DNA of 64,000 nucleotides from Chitinophagaceae bacterium (GCA_004028795.1 SAIW01000008.1:62001-126000); one strand, 5' to 3'. Positions 25,616-34,823 are shown, counted from the stretch's first letter. Made by a program: numbers and translations. Notes: generated by a model not told the origin, from the letters alone.

Positions 25616-25838
25616 TAATTATTTTTATCTATATGCTGCGTAATATCATTCATCATATCAATCTGTATTTGTTGTATTTCAAGCATAGGTTTTGTTGGTT
25701 AAGAATTAAACTATCCTCTGAAAAATCAGGATGTTTTTTTTTAATTTCATTGGCAATACATTTTTGCAGGCATCTGCCTGAAACTCTTTCTGATGTAGGA
25801 TATGATTTATTGAAAGCAGAACTTGTAAAAGTTATCAC
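25616..25838 (-). pseudogene. Possible small exported-protein gene, probably decayed
   Basis: The 309-bp gap between ctaA and the patatin gene holds a minus-strand frame from GTG at 25836-25838 with coding-like content (SYPTSERVSGRCLQKCIANE..., a C-x3-C pair). It ends at 25653 in unconvincing residues. A second frame picks up at about 25684 with MLEIQQIQIDMMNDITQHID and ends at 25616. Joined, the two make one plausible 75-residue protein with a frameshift near 25684. The 5' end lacks a signal peptide or ATG. I recognise no family, and the call is weak. Nothing else is visible in this gap. Confidence 0.25.
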
Positions 25839-25908
25839 ACATTAAATTTTTCAAAAGATACCAATAAAATTCTCTATTCAATAAGCTTGCAGAAAATAAA
25901 TTAACAAA

Positions 25909-26961
25909 TTAGTTTCTTGAACGGATTACATACACGTTTGCTACTAACGACAGCAATAATAACATGCCTGTAAGTTGATGCAATTGTGCCAGCCATTCAA
26001 ATAAACCAAAGCTTCCAATCACAATTTTTGAACTGCTCAACAAAGAAAAAATACCCAATAAAACCTGCACAGCAACTAATAACAAGGGAATAGTTTTTAA
26101 TGAATTGAATAAAGAAGATGTTGTAATTTTTTTTGCTTTAAGCCACCAGATAAAAATTACAACTGCTAAAACATAAGCCAATGAACGATGAATAAAATGA
26201 ATGGTTAAGGGGTTAAAAAATAAGGCATCAACTAAACCGGAACTGTTAGTATTTGAAGGAAAAAAACTTCCGTTAATATCGGGCCATGTTGGTGCAATTT
26301 TCGCAGCTTTTAAACCCGCCATAAAAGCTCCGTAAAATAGTTGTACAGTTAGTAAAGCAATAACCGCAACAGTAAATTTTTTGAAAGAACTGTTTGTTAC
26401 TCTTTGTTCATTTGGTACTACAATCATCAACCCGAAAACTAAAGCATAACATATTAAAACCATTGCGGCAACAAAATGTATAGCTAAGCGAATATGGTTT
26501 ACATAAACATTCTCATCATTTAAACCGCTTTTTACCATTATCCAGCCAATGGCACCTTGTAAACCACCCATTACAAATAGAATGATAAGCGGTTTTATCA
26601 TCCACTGTTGAAAATATTTTTTTATCAGAAAGTAAATGAAAGGAATTAAGAAAACCACACTTATTAATCTGGCCCATAAACGATGAAACCATTCCCAGAA
26701 AAAAATAAATTTAAAATCGCCCAAAGTAAAATGGCTGTTAATGTATTTGAATTGAGCAATTTTTTGATATTGCTCAAATGCCTGCTGCCATTCAGTTTTA
26801 TTTAATGGTGGTAAAGCTCCCATAATTGGTTTCCATTCTGTAATTGATAACCCTGAGCCTGTTAATCTGGTAATACCTCCTAATAAAACCTGAATAATAA
26901 GCATAGCAACACCTATAAAAACCCAATTGGCAACTATACGGTTGGAGCGATTGTTATTCAT
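25909..26961 (-). CDS. ctaA: Heme A synthase (COX15/CtaA)
   Basis: 350 residues from ATG at 26959-26961 (MNNNRSNRIVANWVFIG). An upstream in-frame TTG is rejected. Eight transmembrane helices. Conserved histidines for heme binding lie in 'WEWFHRLWARLI', 'VNHIRLAIHF', 'IHFIHRSLAYVL' and 'AQLHQLTGMLLL'. 'LLGGITRLTGSGLSITEWKPI' is the family signature. The enzyme oxidises the C8 methyl of heme O to make heme A for aa3-type cytochrome oxidase. No ctaB or cox genes are adjacent. Confidence 0.95.
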   Translation of the reverse strand: MNNNRSNRIVANWVFIGVAMLIIQVLLGGITRLTGSGLSITEWKPIMGALPPLNKTEWQQAFEQYQKIAQFKYINSHFTLGDFKFIFFWEWFHRLWARLISVVFLIPFIYFLIKKYFQQWMIKPLIILFVMGGLQGAIGWIMVKSGLNDENVYVNHIRLAIHFVAAMVLICYALVFGLMIVVPNEQRVTNSSFKKFTVAVIALLTVQLFYGAFMAGLKAAKIAPTWPDINGSFFPSNTNSSGLVDALFFNPLTIHFIHRSLAYVLAVVIFIWWLKAKKITTSSLFNSLKTIPLLLVAVQVLLGIFSLLSSSKIVIGSFGLFEWLAQLHQLTGMLLLLSLVANVYVIRSRN

Positions 26962-27045
26962 ATTGTAAAATGAAGCAAATGTATAACAACGCAAGAGTGT
27001 AAATGTTTTTTAAATTATTAATTGAATAGCTGAAATTGCATATTG

Positions 27046-27642
27046 ATGCTGCAAAATTTTTATCAAACAGAACTAACAGAAGCCGGCTGCGATGAAGCCG
27101 GCAGAGGTTGTTATGCAGGTCCTGTATTTGCAGCGGCAGTTATCTTACCGAAAGATTTTTTTCATCCTTTATTAAACGACAGTAAGCAGGTAAAAGAAAC
27201 GCACAGAAATGAATTACGGACTTTTATTGAAACCAATGCAGTAAGTTACTCCGTAGCCATGGTTGATAATAATGAAATTGATACCATTAATATTTTAAAA
27301 GCCTCTTTTAAAGCCATGCATCTGGCAATAAATGCTCTTACTGTTCAACCGGAATTATTACTGATTGATGGAAACAGATTCATTCCTTATAAAAAAATAA
27401 AACATTATTCTATTATTAAAGGCGATGGAAAATATGCAAGTATTGCAGCAGCAAGTATTCTGGCAAAAACTTACAGAGACGACTTTATGAAGCAATTGCA
27501 TAAAGAGTTTCCTGAATACAACTGGCAAAAAAATAAAGGATACGGCACATTAGAACACAGAAATGCAATTGAAAAATTCGGTTTAAGTCCTTATCACCGA
27601 AAAAGTTTTAATATTATTCCGGCACAAATGGATTTGTTTTAA
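27046..27642 (+). CDS. rnhB: Ribonuclease HII
   Basis: 198 residues from ATG at 27046; the TTG before it is unnecessary. Motifs: 'EAGCDEAGRGCYAGPVFAAA' (catalytic Asp and Glu of D-E-A-G-R-G), 'LLIDGN' (Asp), 'SIAAASILAKTYRDDFM' and 'GYGTLEHRNAIEKFGLSPYHRKSF'. It cleaves RNA in RNA-DNA hybrids and removes single ribonucleotides from DNA. It is divergent from ctaA. Confidence 0.96.
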   Translation: MLQNFYQTELTEAGCDEAGRGCYAGPVFAAAVILPKDFFHPLLNDSKQVKETHRNELRTFIETNAVSYSVAMVDNNEIDTINILKASFKAMHLAINALTVQPELLLIDGNRFIPYKKIKHYSIIKGDGKYASIAAASILAKTYRDDFMKQLHKEFPEYNWQKNKGYGTLEHRNAIEKFGLSPYHRKSFNIIPAQMDLF

Positions 27643-27757
27643 ATAACCCTGTTAACGGTTTTAAACCTTAACGGCGGTTAAAAGAACGGTAGAAAATTTT
27701 TTTAACCTCATTCCAACCTTTTAGTAAAACCATACTCTTATCAACGGCAACTGACTT

Positions 27758-28309
27758 TTGGAAAAGGCAACAACCATAACAACGGCTTTAGTGTACAACG
27801 CCCGAAAAGGCAACACACAGGCATTTGCACAACTGTATAACCAGTACAGTAAGGCAATGTATAACATATGCGTTCGTATGGCAGGAAATATTACCGATGC
27901 TGAAGATTTGTTGCAGGAAAGTTTTATAACCGCTTTCAAAAACATTCATCAACTGAAAGATGATAATCTTTTTGGCGGTTGGTTAAAAACTATAGTAGTA
28001 AACAATTGTATAAAGCATTGTAAGAAAGTTTTTTATTGGGATGATTGGAGCGAAGAAAAAACGGAACACTTAACAGATGATGAAACAGAATGGTGGGCAA
28101 ACGTAGAAATGAGCCATATAAACAGTGCCATTAAACAATTGCCCGATGGATGCCGGCAAATTTTTACACTGTATGCAGTTGAAAATTACAGCCACAGAGA
28201 AGTGGCAGATAATTTAGGCATAACAGAAAGTACCAGTAAAAGCCAGTATCACAGAGCCAAAAAACTGCTGAAAGAAAAACTAATAATTCAATTACAGCTA
28301 AATGGATAA
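27758..28309 (+). CDS. ECF RNA polymerase sigma factor
   Basis: A 183-residue sigma factor. Region 2: 'AFAQLYNQYSKAMYNICVRMAGNITDAEDLLQESFITAFKNI'. Region 4: 'LPDGCRQIFTLYAVENYSHREVADNLGITESTSKSQYHRAKKLL'. The frame opens after a TGA at 27752-27754, so the start is TTG 27758 or GTG 27791, with no ATG before region 2. It overlaps the next gene by 8 bp (ATG inside the last codons), implying coupled translation with a membrane protein that probably acts as its anti-sigma factor. Confidence 0.9.
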   Translation: MEKATTITTALVYNARKGNTQAFAQLYNQYSKAMYNICVRMAGNITDAEDLLQESFITAFKNIHQLKDDNLFGGWLKTIVVNNCIKHCKKVFYWDDWSEEKTEHLTDDETEWWANVEMSHINSAIKQLPDGCRQIFTLYAVENYSHREVADNLGITESTSKSQYHRAKKLLKEKLIIQLQLNG

Positions 28310-29060
28310 GTTTAAACAACATCTTCAACAAAACAGAACAGAGCTTGACAGCAAAGAGCCTGCTGCTGATTTGTGGTTAAACATTCAGCAACAACTGCCT
28401 GCTAAAAAAATGGCTACAGTAATTACCATTTTTAAATGGGCGGCTGCAGCTTGTGTAGTTGTATTATGCGGTTTTGGCGTTTTATATTTGTTAAGCAATG
28501 GCAAACCTAAAAATGATGTTGCTGTAAAGCAAAATCAATCAATTACTCAGCCATCCGATGCACAAAAAGAAACTACTACGCAACAAGATAATGAGAATAA
28601 TAACCCGCAACAATTAGCAGAAAATAATGCTTCAACAGATAATATTTCAACACAAAAAAACAATCGTCGTTCTACTGATAAACAACCTCAAACTCTAACT
28701 AATAATGAAACAGAAACCACTTTGCAGTCTTTAGAAAGCAGTTTTATAAACATTATTAATCTTCAAAAAGCAAAAATCAGTGCAACGCCTTTGTATACAG
28801 AAGGTCCGGGTTATTATAATGACTTTGTTGCCCGTTTTAAAGACATGGATAACGATGAGCAGATTGTAAAAAAAGCAATTGCCAAACAAGGTTTAACAGA
28901 TAATTTATTAAGCAGGCTAATTAATATCTATCAGCAAAAACTCAATGTATTAAAAGCATTGCAAACTGAAATTAATAAAACCAATAGCCGTTACATGCAA
29001 AACCGTCAACCTTCAGACAGTACTAATCAAACAACATTTATTCACTTCAATAATATCTAA
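28302..29060 (+). CDS. Single-pass membrane protein, putative anti-sigma factor
   Basis: A 252-residue protein. A short cytoplasmic N-terminus (HLQQNRTELDSKEPAADLWL) is followed by one transmembrane helix at about 43-66 (FKWAAAACVVVLCGFGVLYL), then a Gln/Asn-rich linker (75-135) and a helical periplasmic domain. The layout of cytoplasmic head, one helix and periplasmic domain, plus the 8-bp overlap with the ECF sigma gene, is that of an anti-sigma factor. There is no zinc-binding HxxxCxxC motif. Function is by context only. The DUF4097 gene follows after 11 bp. Confidence 0.7.
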   Translation: MDKFKQHLQQNRTELDSKEPAADLWLNIQQQLPAKKMATVITIFKWAAAACVVVLCGFGVLYLLSNGKPKNDVAVKQNQSITQPSDAQKETTTQQDNENNNPQQLAENNASTDNISTQKNNRRSTDKQPQTLTNNETETTLQSLESSFINIINLQKAKISATPLYTEGPGYYNDFVARFKDMDNDEQIVKKAIAKQGLTDNLLSRLINIYQQKLNVLKALQTEINKTNSRYMQNRQPSDSTNQTTFIHFNNI

Positions 29061-29071
29061 AACAATAAAAC

Positions 29072-30481
29072 ATGTATAGTAAATCTACCCTTGCAGCAGG
29101 CATTCTAAGCTTATGCATTTTTGCAGAAGCAACAGCACAAACAGCTGCCAAACCCGCAGCCCCCGCTTCTCCATCTGATACAACTGTAAAAGTTGTTACA
29201 GGCTATGCTTTGCGAAAGCCAATAAAAGTTAATACCAATGCTTTACATTCAATAAATGTAGCACCAAAAGTTGTTACAGGTTATGCTAAAGGAATGGGTA
29301 ACGAAGTTTTTGTAGTAGGTGAGCCTGCCACTTTTAATGAAGCAGATACCAACCTTAACAAGAAAGAAATTTCTCAGGAAGTAACTGTAAGTAAAGGAGC
29401 AGATATTTTTATTGAAAACTCAAACCGTGCTGTTGAAATAAAAATATGGGATCAACCAAAAGTAAAAGTAGTAACTACTGTTTATTACGAGGGTGAAGGC
29501 GGTAAAATTTCTGATGAAGAATGGTTAGATAAATTAAATATTGCCATTAAATCTACAGCTAATACGGTTCGTGTAAAATCAGGCCCTGTAAGTGGCGGTG
29601 GCAGTTATACAATAAATAGCGGCAGTAATAATTTTTCAACTTATAGCTGGAGCAGTGGTGGTAGTGTTGCTATATTTAATGGTAAAGGGCAAAATATTGG
29701 CAATAGAACAGGTAAAAGAATCTTAACCATTTATGTACCCAAAGAAAACAAATTAGATGTTGAGAGTAAATATGCCGATGTTTCTGTTACAGGCTCAGTT
29801 GGTAAAGTAAATATTGATATTACTAACGGAAACCTTGAAATAGGGGATACAAAAAGTTTAGTGTTGCGTTCAAAATATGGTAATGTTAATGCCGGCAATA
29901 TCGGCAGTGCAGAAGTAGAATTTATGAATGGAAGATTCAGTGCAAAAGATATTGACGATTTAGATATTGATACCAAATACTCAACTGTAGAAGCAGGCCT
30001 GGTAAAAAAAGCAAACATTCGCAGTGTAAATGATGAGTATGAAATTGAAGAAGCAGGTGTTTTGCAGGGAAGAAAAAACTACGGCAACCTACGCATTACT
30101 AAACTTACCGGCTCTATTGAATTAGACGGTACTAATGCGGATGTTAGACTACGTAAAATTGAACCATCTGTTTCTTTAATAAAATTTAATAACAAGTATG
30201 CAGATTTACGTATTCCTTTCACATCAATTAAAAACTTCAATTTAACATTCAACGGTTCTTACAGCAGCATTTATGGCAATTTTGATAAAAAGCCGATTAC
30301 CAAAGAAAAAGAAGATGCTAAAAAAGAAAAAGATGAAGTGGGAGAAACTGTAAGAAAAGCATTGAAATCTGTTGGTTACGGAGATGATAATTTAGATACA
30401 CATTTTACTGCAACAGGTGGAGATGGTAAAGGAACAAAAGTTGATATTAAATGCCAGAACTGTACGGTAGATTTTAAATAA
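29072..30481 (+). CDS. Exported DUF4097-like beta-repeat protein
   Basis: A 469-residue protein. The signal peptide is at residues 1-23 (AAGILSLCIFAEATAQ). A Pro/Ala/Thr linker includes two copies of 'VVTGYA'. A long run of short beta-strand repeats follows: 'DIFIENSNRAVEIKIWDQPKVKVVT', 'VESKYADVSVTGSVGKVNIDITNGNLEI', 'LRSKYGNVNAGNIGSAEVEFMNG'. This is the DUF4097/adhesin-type right-handed solenoid seen in Bacteroidota sigma-regulated operons. It ends with a Cys pair (KCQNCTVDFK). It is the third gene of the sigma/membrane-protein operon and may be its sensor or target, which is inference. Confidence 0.75.
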   Translation: MYSKSTLAAGILSLCIFAEATAQTAAKPAAPASPSDTTVKVVTGYALRKPIKVNTNALHSINVAPKVVTGYAKGMGNEVFVVGEPATFNEADTNLNKKEISQEVTVSKGADIFIENSNRAVEIKIWDQPKVKVVTTVYYEGEGGKISDEEWLDKLNIAIKSTANTVRVKSGPVSGGGSYTINSGSNNFSTYSWSSGGSVAIFNGKGQNIGNRTGKRILTIYVPKENKLDVESKYADVSVTGSVGKVNIDITNGNLEIGDTKSLVLRSKYGNVNAGNIGSAEVEFMNGRFSAKDIDDLDIDTKYSTVEAGLVKKANIRSVNDEYEIEEAGVLQGRKNYGNLRITKLTGSIELDGTNADVRLRKIEPSVSLIKFNNKYADLRIPFTSIKNFNLTFNGSYSSIYGNFDKKPITKEKEDAKKEKDEVGETVRKALKSVGYGDDNLDTHFTATGGDGKGTKVDIKCQNCTVDFK

Positions 30482-30633
30482 TTATTCATCCGTTCATGTA
30501 ATTTTTATGCTTGTGTAACAATTGCAATTTATGTTCGTATAATAATTGCAAAAACACACGGAGACAAAGAAATAACCGTCAATTAAAAAATAAACAGCCG
30601 GTAGTTATTTTTCTCATGTTGCTTTATCGGCAC

Positions 30634-30667
30634 GTACCCCGTTTATACGGGGTACTTGATTTTTATA
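30634..30667 (+). terminator. Rho-independent terminator of the second sigma operon
   Basis: Perfect stem GTACCCCGT/ACGGGGTAC with loop TTAT (30634-30655), followed by TTGATTTTTAT. Confidence 0.75.
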
Positions 30668-30696
30668 GAATCAGCAGCATTCATTACATTCGTGTT

Positions 30697-31956
30697 ATGA
30701 GCGAATTAATTAATTTACTCTGGATATTTGTTACACTGCTTTTTATAGGCTTTTTTTCAGGATATGAAATAGCTTTTATCAGTGCCAACAGATTAAGTAT
30801 AGAGCTAAAGAAAAAGCAGGGCAGAAGCAGTGGTATTATTTTATCAGGCTTTTTAGAAAATAAAGCAACATTTATAGGTACCTGTTTAATAGGTGTAAAT
30901 GTTTTTTTAGTTACCTATGGTTTATTGTTTGATGAATTTTTAGATTCTTTAGCGTGGACAAGATGGGGCGTAAAAAATGAGTACTTAAAGTTGATTATTG
31001 ATACTGCTTTATCAGCCATAGTAGTTTTAGTTATCGGCGAGTTTATTCCCAAAGCATTATTCAGAGCCAAGAGCGATTTATTATTAACTTCTTTTTCTGC
31101 ATTTGCCAATTTCTTTTATCAGATTTTTAAACCGATAGCAGGTTTTTTTGTAGGCATCGCACAATGGATTTTAAAATACATTTTCAACGTTCGTATTAAA
31201 AACAAAAAAGAAGCATTTACCAAAGTTGATTTAGAACATTTCTTTCAGCAAACAAAAGAACAGGAAGAAATTAATCCTGAATTAAACAAAGAATTATTTG
31301 AAAATGCTTTAAGCTTACCAACAGTAAAAATCAGGCAATTTTTAATTCCGAGAACTGAAGTAGAAGCTGTTGAAATAAATGATTCTATTGAAGATTTAAA
31401 AGCAAAATTTATTCAAACACAACTAAGTAAATTAGTTGTGTTTGATAACACCATTGATAATGTTGTAGGCTATATTCATCAATTAGACTTATTTAAAAAT
31501 CCATCAAGCATAAAAGAAATATTGCTGGCCATACCAACAGTGCCCGAAAGTATGAGTGCTTCTGATTTGATTAATAAATTCACCAAAGAAAGAAAAAGCG
31601 TTGCATGGGTAGTTGATGAGTTTGGCGGCACTGCAGGAATTGTAACAATGGAAGATGTATTAGAAGAAATTTTTGGAGAAATAAAAGATGAATACGATAC
31701 AGAAGAATTGGTAGATAAACAGATTGCAGAGAATGAATACATTTTCAGCGGAAGAGTTGAATTGGATTTACTGAACGAAAAATACGGCTTGGGTTTTCCT
31801 GAAAATGAATCTGAAACACTTAGCGGATACATTATTAACGGCCACGGCACCTTCCCTAAAACAAAGGAAAAAATTATTGTAGGCAACTATCAGTTCGATA
31901 TTTTAAATGTTAGTGAAACAACAGTGAACTTAGTTAAATTGAAAAAATTAAAGTAA
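30697..31956 (+). CDS. CNNM/CorC-type membrane transporter with CBS domains
   Basis: 419 residues from ATG at 30697 (MSELINLLWIFVTLLFIGFF). The open frame upstream is not coding-like and crosses a terminator. The CNNM (DUF21) membrane domain spans residues 1-185 ('FFSGYEIAFISANRLSIEL', 'VIGEFIPKALF'). A CBS pair is at about 205-325 ('FLIPRTEVEAVEI', 'RKSVAWVVDEFGGTAGIVTMEDVLEEIFGEI'), and the C-terminal CorC_HlyC domain is 'FSGRVELDLLNEKYGLGFPE'. Related proteins export Mg2+ or Co2+. GldE of the gliding/T9SS machinery belongs to the same family, and I cannot tell which it is from sequence. Confidence 0.9.
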   Translation: MSELINLLWIFVTLLFIGFFSGYEIAFISANRLSIELKKKQGRSSGIILSGFLENKATFIGTCLIGVNVFLVTYGLLFDEFLDSLAWTRWGVKNEYLKLIIDTALSAIVVLVIGEFIPKALFRAKSDLLLTSFSAFANFFYQIFKPIAGFFVGIAQWILKYIFNVRIKNKKEAFTKVDLEHFFQQTKEQEEINPELNKELFENALSLPTVKIRQFLIPRTEVEAVEINDSIEDLKAKFIQTQLSKLVVFDNTIDNVVGYIHQLDLFKNPSSIKEILLAIPTVPESMSASDLINKFTKERKSVAWVVDEFGGTAGIVTMEDVLEEIFGEIKDEYDTEELVDKQIAENEYIFSGRVELDLLNEKYGLGFPENESETLSGYIINGHGTFPKTKEKIIVGNYQFDILNVSETTVNLVKLKKLK

Positions 31957-31992
31957 CGTTCTTCAGGTTGTATTGCCGAAAAAACAGTGGCA

Positions 31993-33138
31993 ATGATTCA
32001 GGAACAAATATTACTTCAAAACTTACTAAACAGCAAAGGGCTTATTCATCAATATGATAAGCTTAATACTATTTTTAACAGCGTAAGAGAAATTATTTTT
32101 ACGGTTGATTTAGCAACAGGTTTTATAGAAGACATCAACGATTCTATTAATAAAATTGGCTATGATAAAGAAGATTGGGAAAAGAAAAATTTTAAAGACT
32201 GGCCTTTAGAAACTAAAAAAATATTTCTGCCCTTGGTAAGGCATGGCATTAAAAGCACTACAGAAGCCAGCAGTACAAAAGTTTTAATTCCGGTAAAAGG
32301 TACAGACAAAATTGTACCTTATGAATTTTCAACTGTGTTTTACAGTTTCGATGGAAAAGATTACCTGCTCTGCGTTTTACGCGATATTACCGAGAATGAA
32401 AAGCTATTGGCAGATTTAGAATTGGCATTACAGAAAGAAAGAGAGTTGAACGAACTGCGTTCAAGTTTTGTATCAATGGCATCGCATCAATTCCGTACAC
32501 CATTAACTATTATTCAAAGCGGAATTGAAATAATGGATATGTATCTGGAAGACATGTCTGCTGAAATTCAGAAAAAGTTTAAAAAACAGTTTACCAGAAT
32601 ACAAGGCGAGCTGGAAAGATTACAAACATTAATGAATGATGTGTTGGTATTAGGAAGAGCAGATGTAAGTCGAACACCTTTTCACCTCAAAGAGGAAAAT
32701 TTCATTTCATTTCTTGAACATATTATTCAAAAATATAACAACCGATACCCCGAAGAAAGAAGTGTATTATTAACTGTAAAAGGTAAAGCGGTACCATTTT
32801 CTTTTGATATAAAATTGTTAGACCATGCATTTGAAAACATATTAAGTAATGCTTACAAATATTCTACAGAAGGGCATATTGATATGTATGTAAATTTTGA
32901 GTATGATAAAGTAACGGTTGAGATTACAGACCATGGTATAGGTATACCCGAAACAGATTTGGTGCATTTATTTCAGCCGTTTTACAGGGCAGCTAATACC
33001 GATGAAATACAAGGTACCGGCTTAGGGCTTGCAATTGTAAAAGATTTTATAGACCTTCATAAAGGACAAATTTTTGTAATAAGTGAATTAGGTAAAGGCA
33101 CTACTGTAACAATTTCTTTACCTTTAAAATCTAACTAA
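31993..33138 (+). CDS. Cytoplasmic PAS-containing sensor histidine kinase
   Basis: 381 residues from ATG at 31993; a GTG two codons earlier is less likely. No transmembrane segment. A PAS domain is at residues 25-138 (NTIFNSVREIIFTVDLATG), followed by a coiled coil. The HisKA H-box is 'FVSMASHQFRTPLTIIQSG' with the phospho-accepting His near residue 165. The HATPase domain has the N box 'HAFENILSNAYKYS', the G1 box 'DHGIGIP' and 'GTGLGLAIVKDFIDLH'. It senses a cytoplasmic cue. The next gene, 11 bp downstream, encodes a receiver protein and is the probable partner. Confidence 0.92.
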   Translation: MIQEQILLQNLLNSKGLIHQYDKLNTIFNSVREIIFTVDLATGFIEDINDSINKIGYDKEDWEKKNFKDWPLETKKIFLPLVRHGIKSTTEASSTKVLIPVKGTDKIVPYEFSTVFYSFDGKDYLLCVLRDITENEKLLADLELALQKERELNELRSSFVSMASHQFRTPLTIIQSGIEIMDMYLEDMSAEIQKKFKKQFTRIQGELERLQTLMNDVLVLGRADVSRTPFHLKEENFISFLEHIIQKYNNRYPEERSVLLTVKGKAVPFSFDIKLLDHAFENILSNAYKYSTEGHIDMYVNFEYDKVTVEITDHGIGIPETDLVHLFQPFYRAANTDEIQGTGLGLAIVKDFIDLHKGQIFVISELGKGTTVTISLPLKSN

Positions 33139-33149
33139 TATTCCGTACC

Positions 33150-34268
33150 ATGGAAAACAAAGCAAAAGTGCTGATTATTGAAGACGAACAATTCATCCGA
33201 GAAAACATGCAGGAACTACTCGAAGCCAAAGGCTATCAGGTAAGAACTGCCATTAACGGCAAACAAGGTGTTTTAGAAGCAGTAGATTTTCGGCCTTCAT
33301 TAATTGTTTGCGATGTTATGATGCCAAAAATGGATGGCTTTAAAGTATTGGAACAAATTCGTAAAACATCTTCTATTCAAAATACCCCTTTCATTTTCTT
33401 AACTGCTAAGGTTGATAAATTAGATATAAGGCAGGGAATGGAATTAGGTGCAGATGATTATATAACCAAACCGTTTTCTACCAAAGAATTAATTGGTGCC
33501 ATTGAATCCCGCTTAAAAAGACAGGATAAAATGAGTAACCAATACGCCAAAGTAAAACACGACTTAGAAACCTCTGCTTTTGCAACTTATTATTACGAGT
33601 TTAATACACCCTTACAGGCAATTATAAACGGAGCCAATTTATTATTAGGTGCCGGAAAATCTTTTAGTGAAAAGCAGGTACAGGATATGCATATTGCCAT
33701 ATTAAAATCTGCTCTGCGTTTAAACCATTCTTTATCTAACTTAATGTTGTTTGAAGAAATAAAAAGAGCAGAAGTACACCCTGAATTAAGCACTATGTTT
33801 TCTAACGGGCAAACAGGTGGCATGTGGTCGCAAAAAATTAAAAATGAACTACAAACCATTGCCAGAGAAATTTATAAAAGGGCAAACGATTTAGATATTC
33901 AGTTTAATGATGTTACAGATTTAGGTATCAACTTCGATTATTTATTAAGAATGTTGGTTGAAGTAACTAGCAATGCTTTTAAATTTTCTTCAGCAGGGCA
34001 AAAAGTAATTATCACAGGAAATAAAATTGATGATGATTATGTTTTTGCAATAACAGATAGTGGCAATGGTTTCATCATTAATTCAACAGAAGAAATACAA
34101 CCTTTTAAGCAATTCGGTAAAAAACATTTTGAGCAGCAGGGGCTTGGTTTAGGTTTATACCTTGTAAAACAGTTGGTAGGTTTTAACAGAGGAGATTTTA
34201 CAATTCAATCAAACATTAATGAAGGAACTAAGGTTACGGTTTCATTACCAATTTTAGAAGTGGCATAA
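33150..34268 (+). CDS. Receiver domain fused to a degenerate histidine-kinase module
   Basis: A 372-residue protein. The receiver domain (residues 1-122) has the full acidic pocket: Glu11/Asp12, Asp55 in 'LIVCDVMMPKMDG' and Lys107 in 'DDYITKPFS'. A kinase-like part follows. Its H-box reads YYEFNTPLQAI, with Tyr149 at the position of the phosphorylated His. The HATPase motifs look preserved: 'MLVEVTSNAFKFSS', 'DSGNGF' and 'QGLGLGLYLVKQL'. It may bind ATP without autophosphorylation and use the fold as an output or dimerisation module. It is co-transcribed with the PAS kinase. Confidence 0.88.
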   Translation: MENKAKVLIIEDEQFIRENMQELLEAKGYQVRTAINGKQGVLEAVDFRPSLIVCDVMMPKMDGFKVLEQIRKTSSIQNTPFIFLTAKVDKLDIRQGMELGADDYITKPFSTKELIGAIESRLKRQDKMSNQYAKVKHDLETSAFATYYYEFNTPLQAIINGANLLLGAGKSFSEKQVQDMHIAILKSALRLNHSLSNLMLFEEIKRAEVHPELSTMFSNGQTGGMWSQKIKNELQTIAREIYKRANDLDIQFNDVTDLGINFDYLLRMLVEVTSNAFKFSSAGQKVIITGNKIDDDYVFAITDSGNGFIINSTEEIQPFKQFGKKHFEQQGLGLGLYLVKQLVGFNRGDFTIQSNINEGTKVTVSLPILEVA

Positions 34269-34342
34269 AGCCGCTTCAACCATCGGTATATTTAATAACA
34301 TTGTTAAACCTCAATTCACTACATTCGGCAAAATTTTAACTG

Positions 34343-34792
34343 ATGAATGCTTTTGATGTTTCAAAACCTATTGCCATAGGTGCAGACCATGCCGGTTTTG
34401 AGTATAAGCAAGCCATTAAAACGTGGTTACAACAAAAAGGTTTTACCATAAAAGATTTCGGTACACATTCAACAACTTCTGTAGATTATCCAGACTTTGC
34501 ACATCCTGTAGCTGCTTTTGTAGAAAGCGGTGAAGCCGCATTCGGAATTTTATTATGCGGCAGCGGAAACGGTGTTGCTATAACCGCTAATAAACATCAA
34601 CATGTGCGTGCAGGATTATGTTGGGATAATGATGTGGCTAAATTGATACGCATGCATAACGATGCCAATATAATTTGTTTGCCGGCAAGGTTTATTGCTT
34701 TGACTTTGGCACAAGAATTAATTGAAACCTTTATGACTACTGCATTTGAAGGTGGAAGACATGCCAACAGAGTAAATAAAATCGCTTGTTAA
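34343..34792 (+). CDS. rpiB: Ribose-5-phosphate isomerase B
   Basis: A 149-residue enzyme. Signature: 'IGADHAGFEYKQAI', 'VDYPDFAHPVAAFVESGE', 'GILLCGSGNGVAITANKH' with the catalytic Cys, and 'RAGLCWDNDVAKLIRMHNDANIICLPARFI'. It interconverts ribose-5-P and ribulose-5-P in the pentose phosphate pathway, whose oxidative branch (zwf, gnd) is encoded 4 kb downstream. A TACATTCG box at 34320-34327 is a possible -7 element. Confidence 0.95.
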   Translation: MNAFDVSKPIAIGADHAGFEYKQAIKTWLQQKGFTIKDFGTHSTTSVDYPDFAHPVAAFVESGEAAFGILLCGSGNGVAITANKHQHVRAGLCWDNDVAKLIRMHNDANIICLPARFIALTLAQELIETFMTTAFEGGRHANRVNKIAC

Positions 34793-34823
34793 TATATCCA
34801 TTCACCCCAATTTTTAACTACAC

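Noticed and set aside
30511-30696. 62-residue N-terminal extension of the CNNM protein (Asn/Cys/Arg-rich)
   Set aside because: The frame runs through a clear terminator hairpin and is not coding-like. The membrane domain starts at the ATG at 30697.
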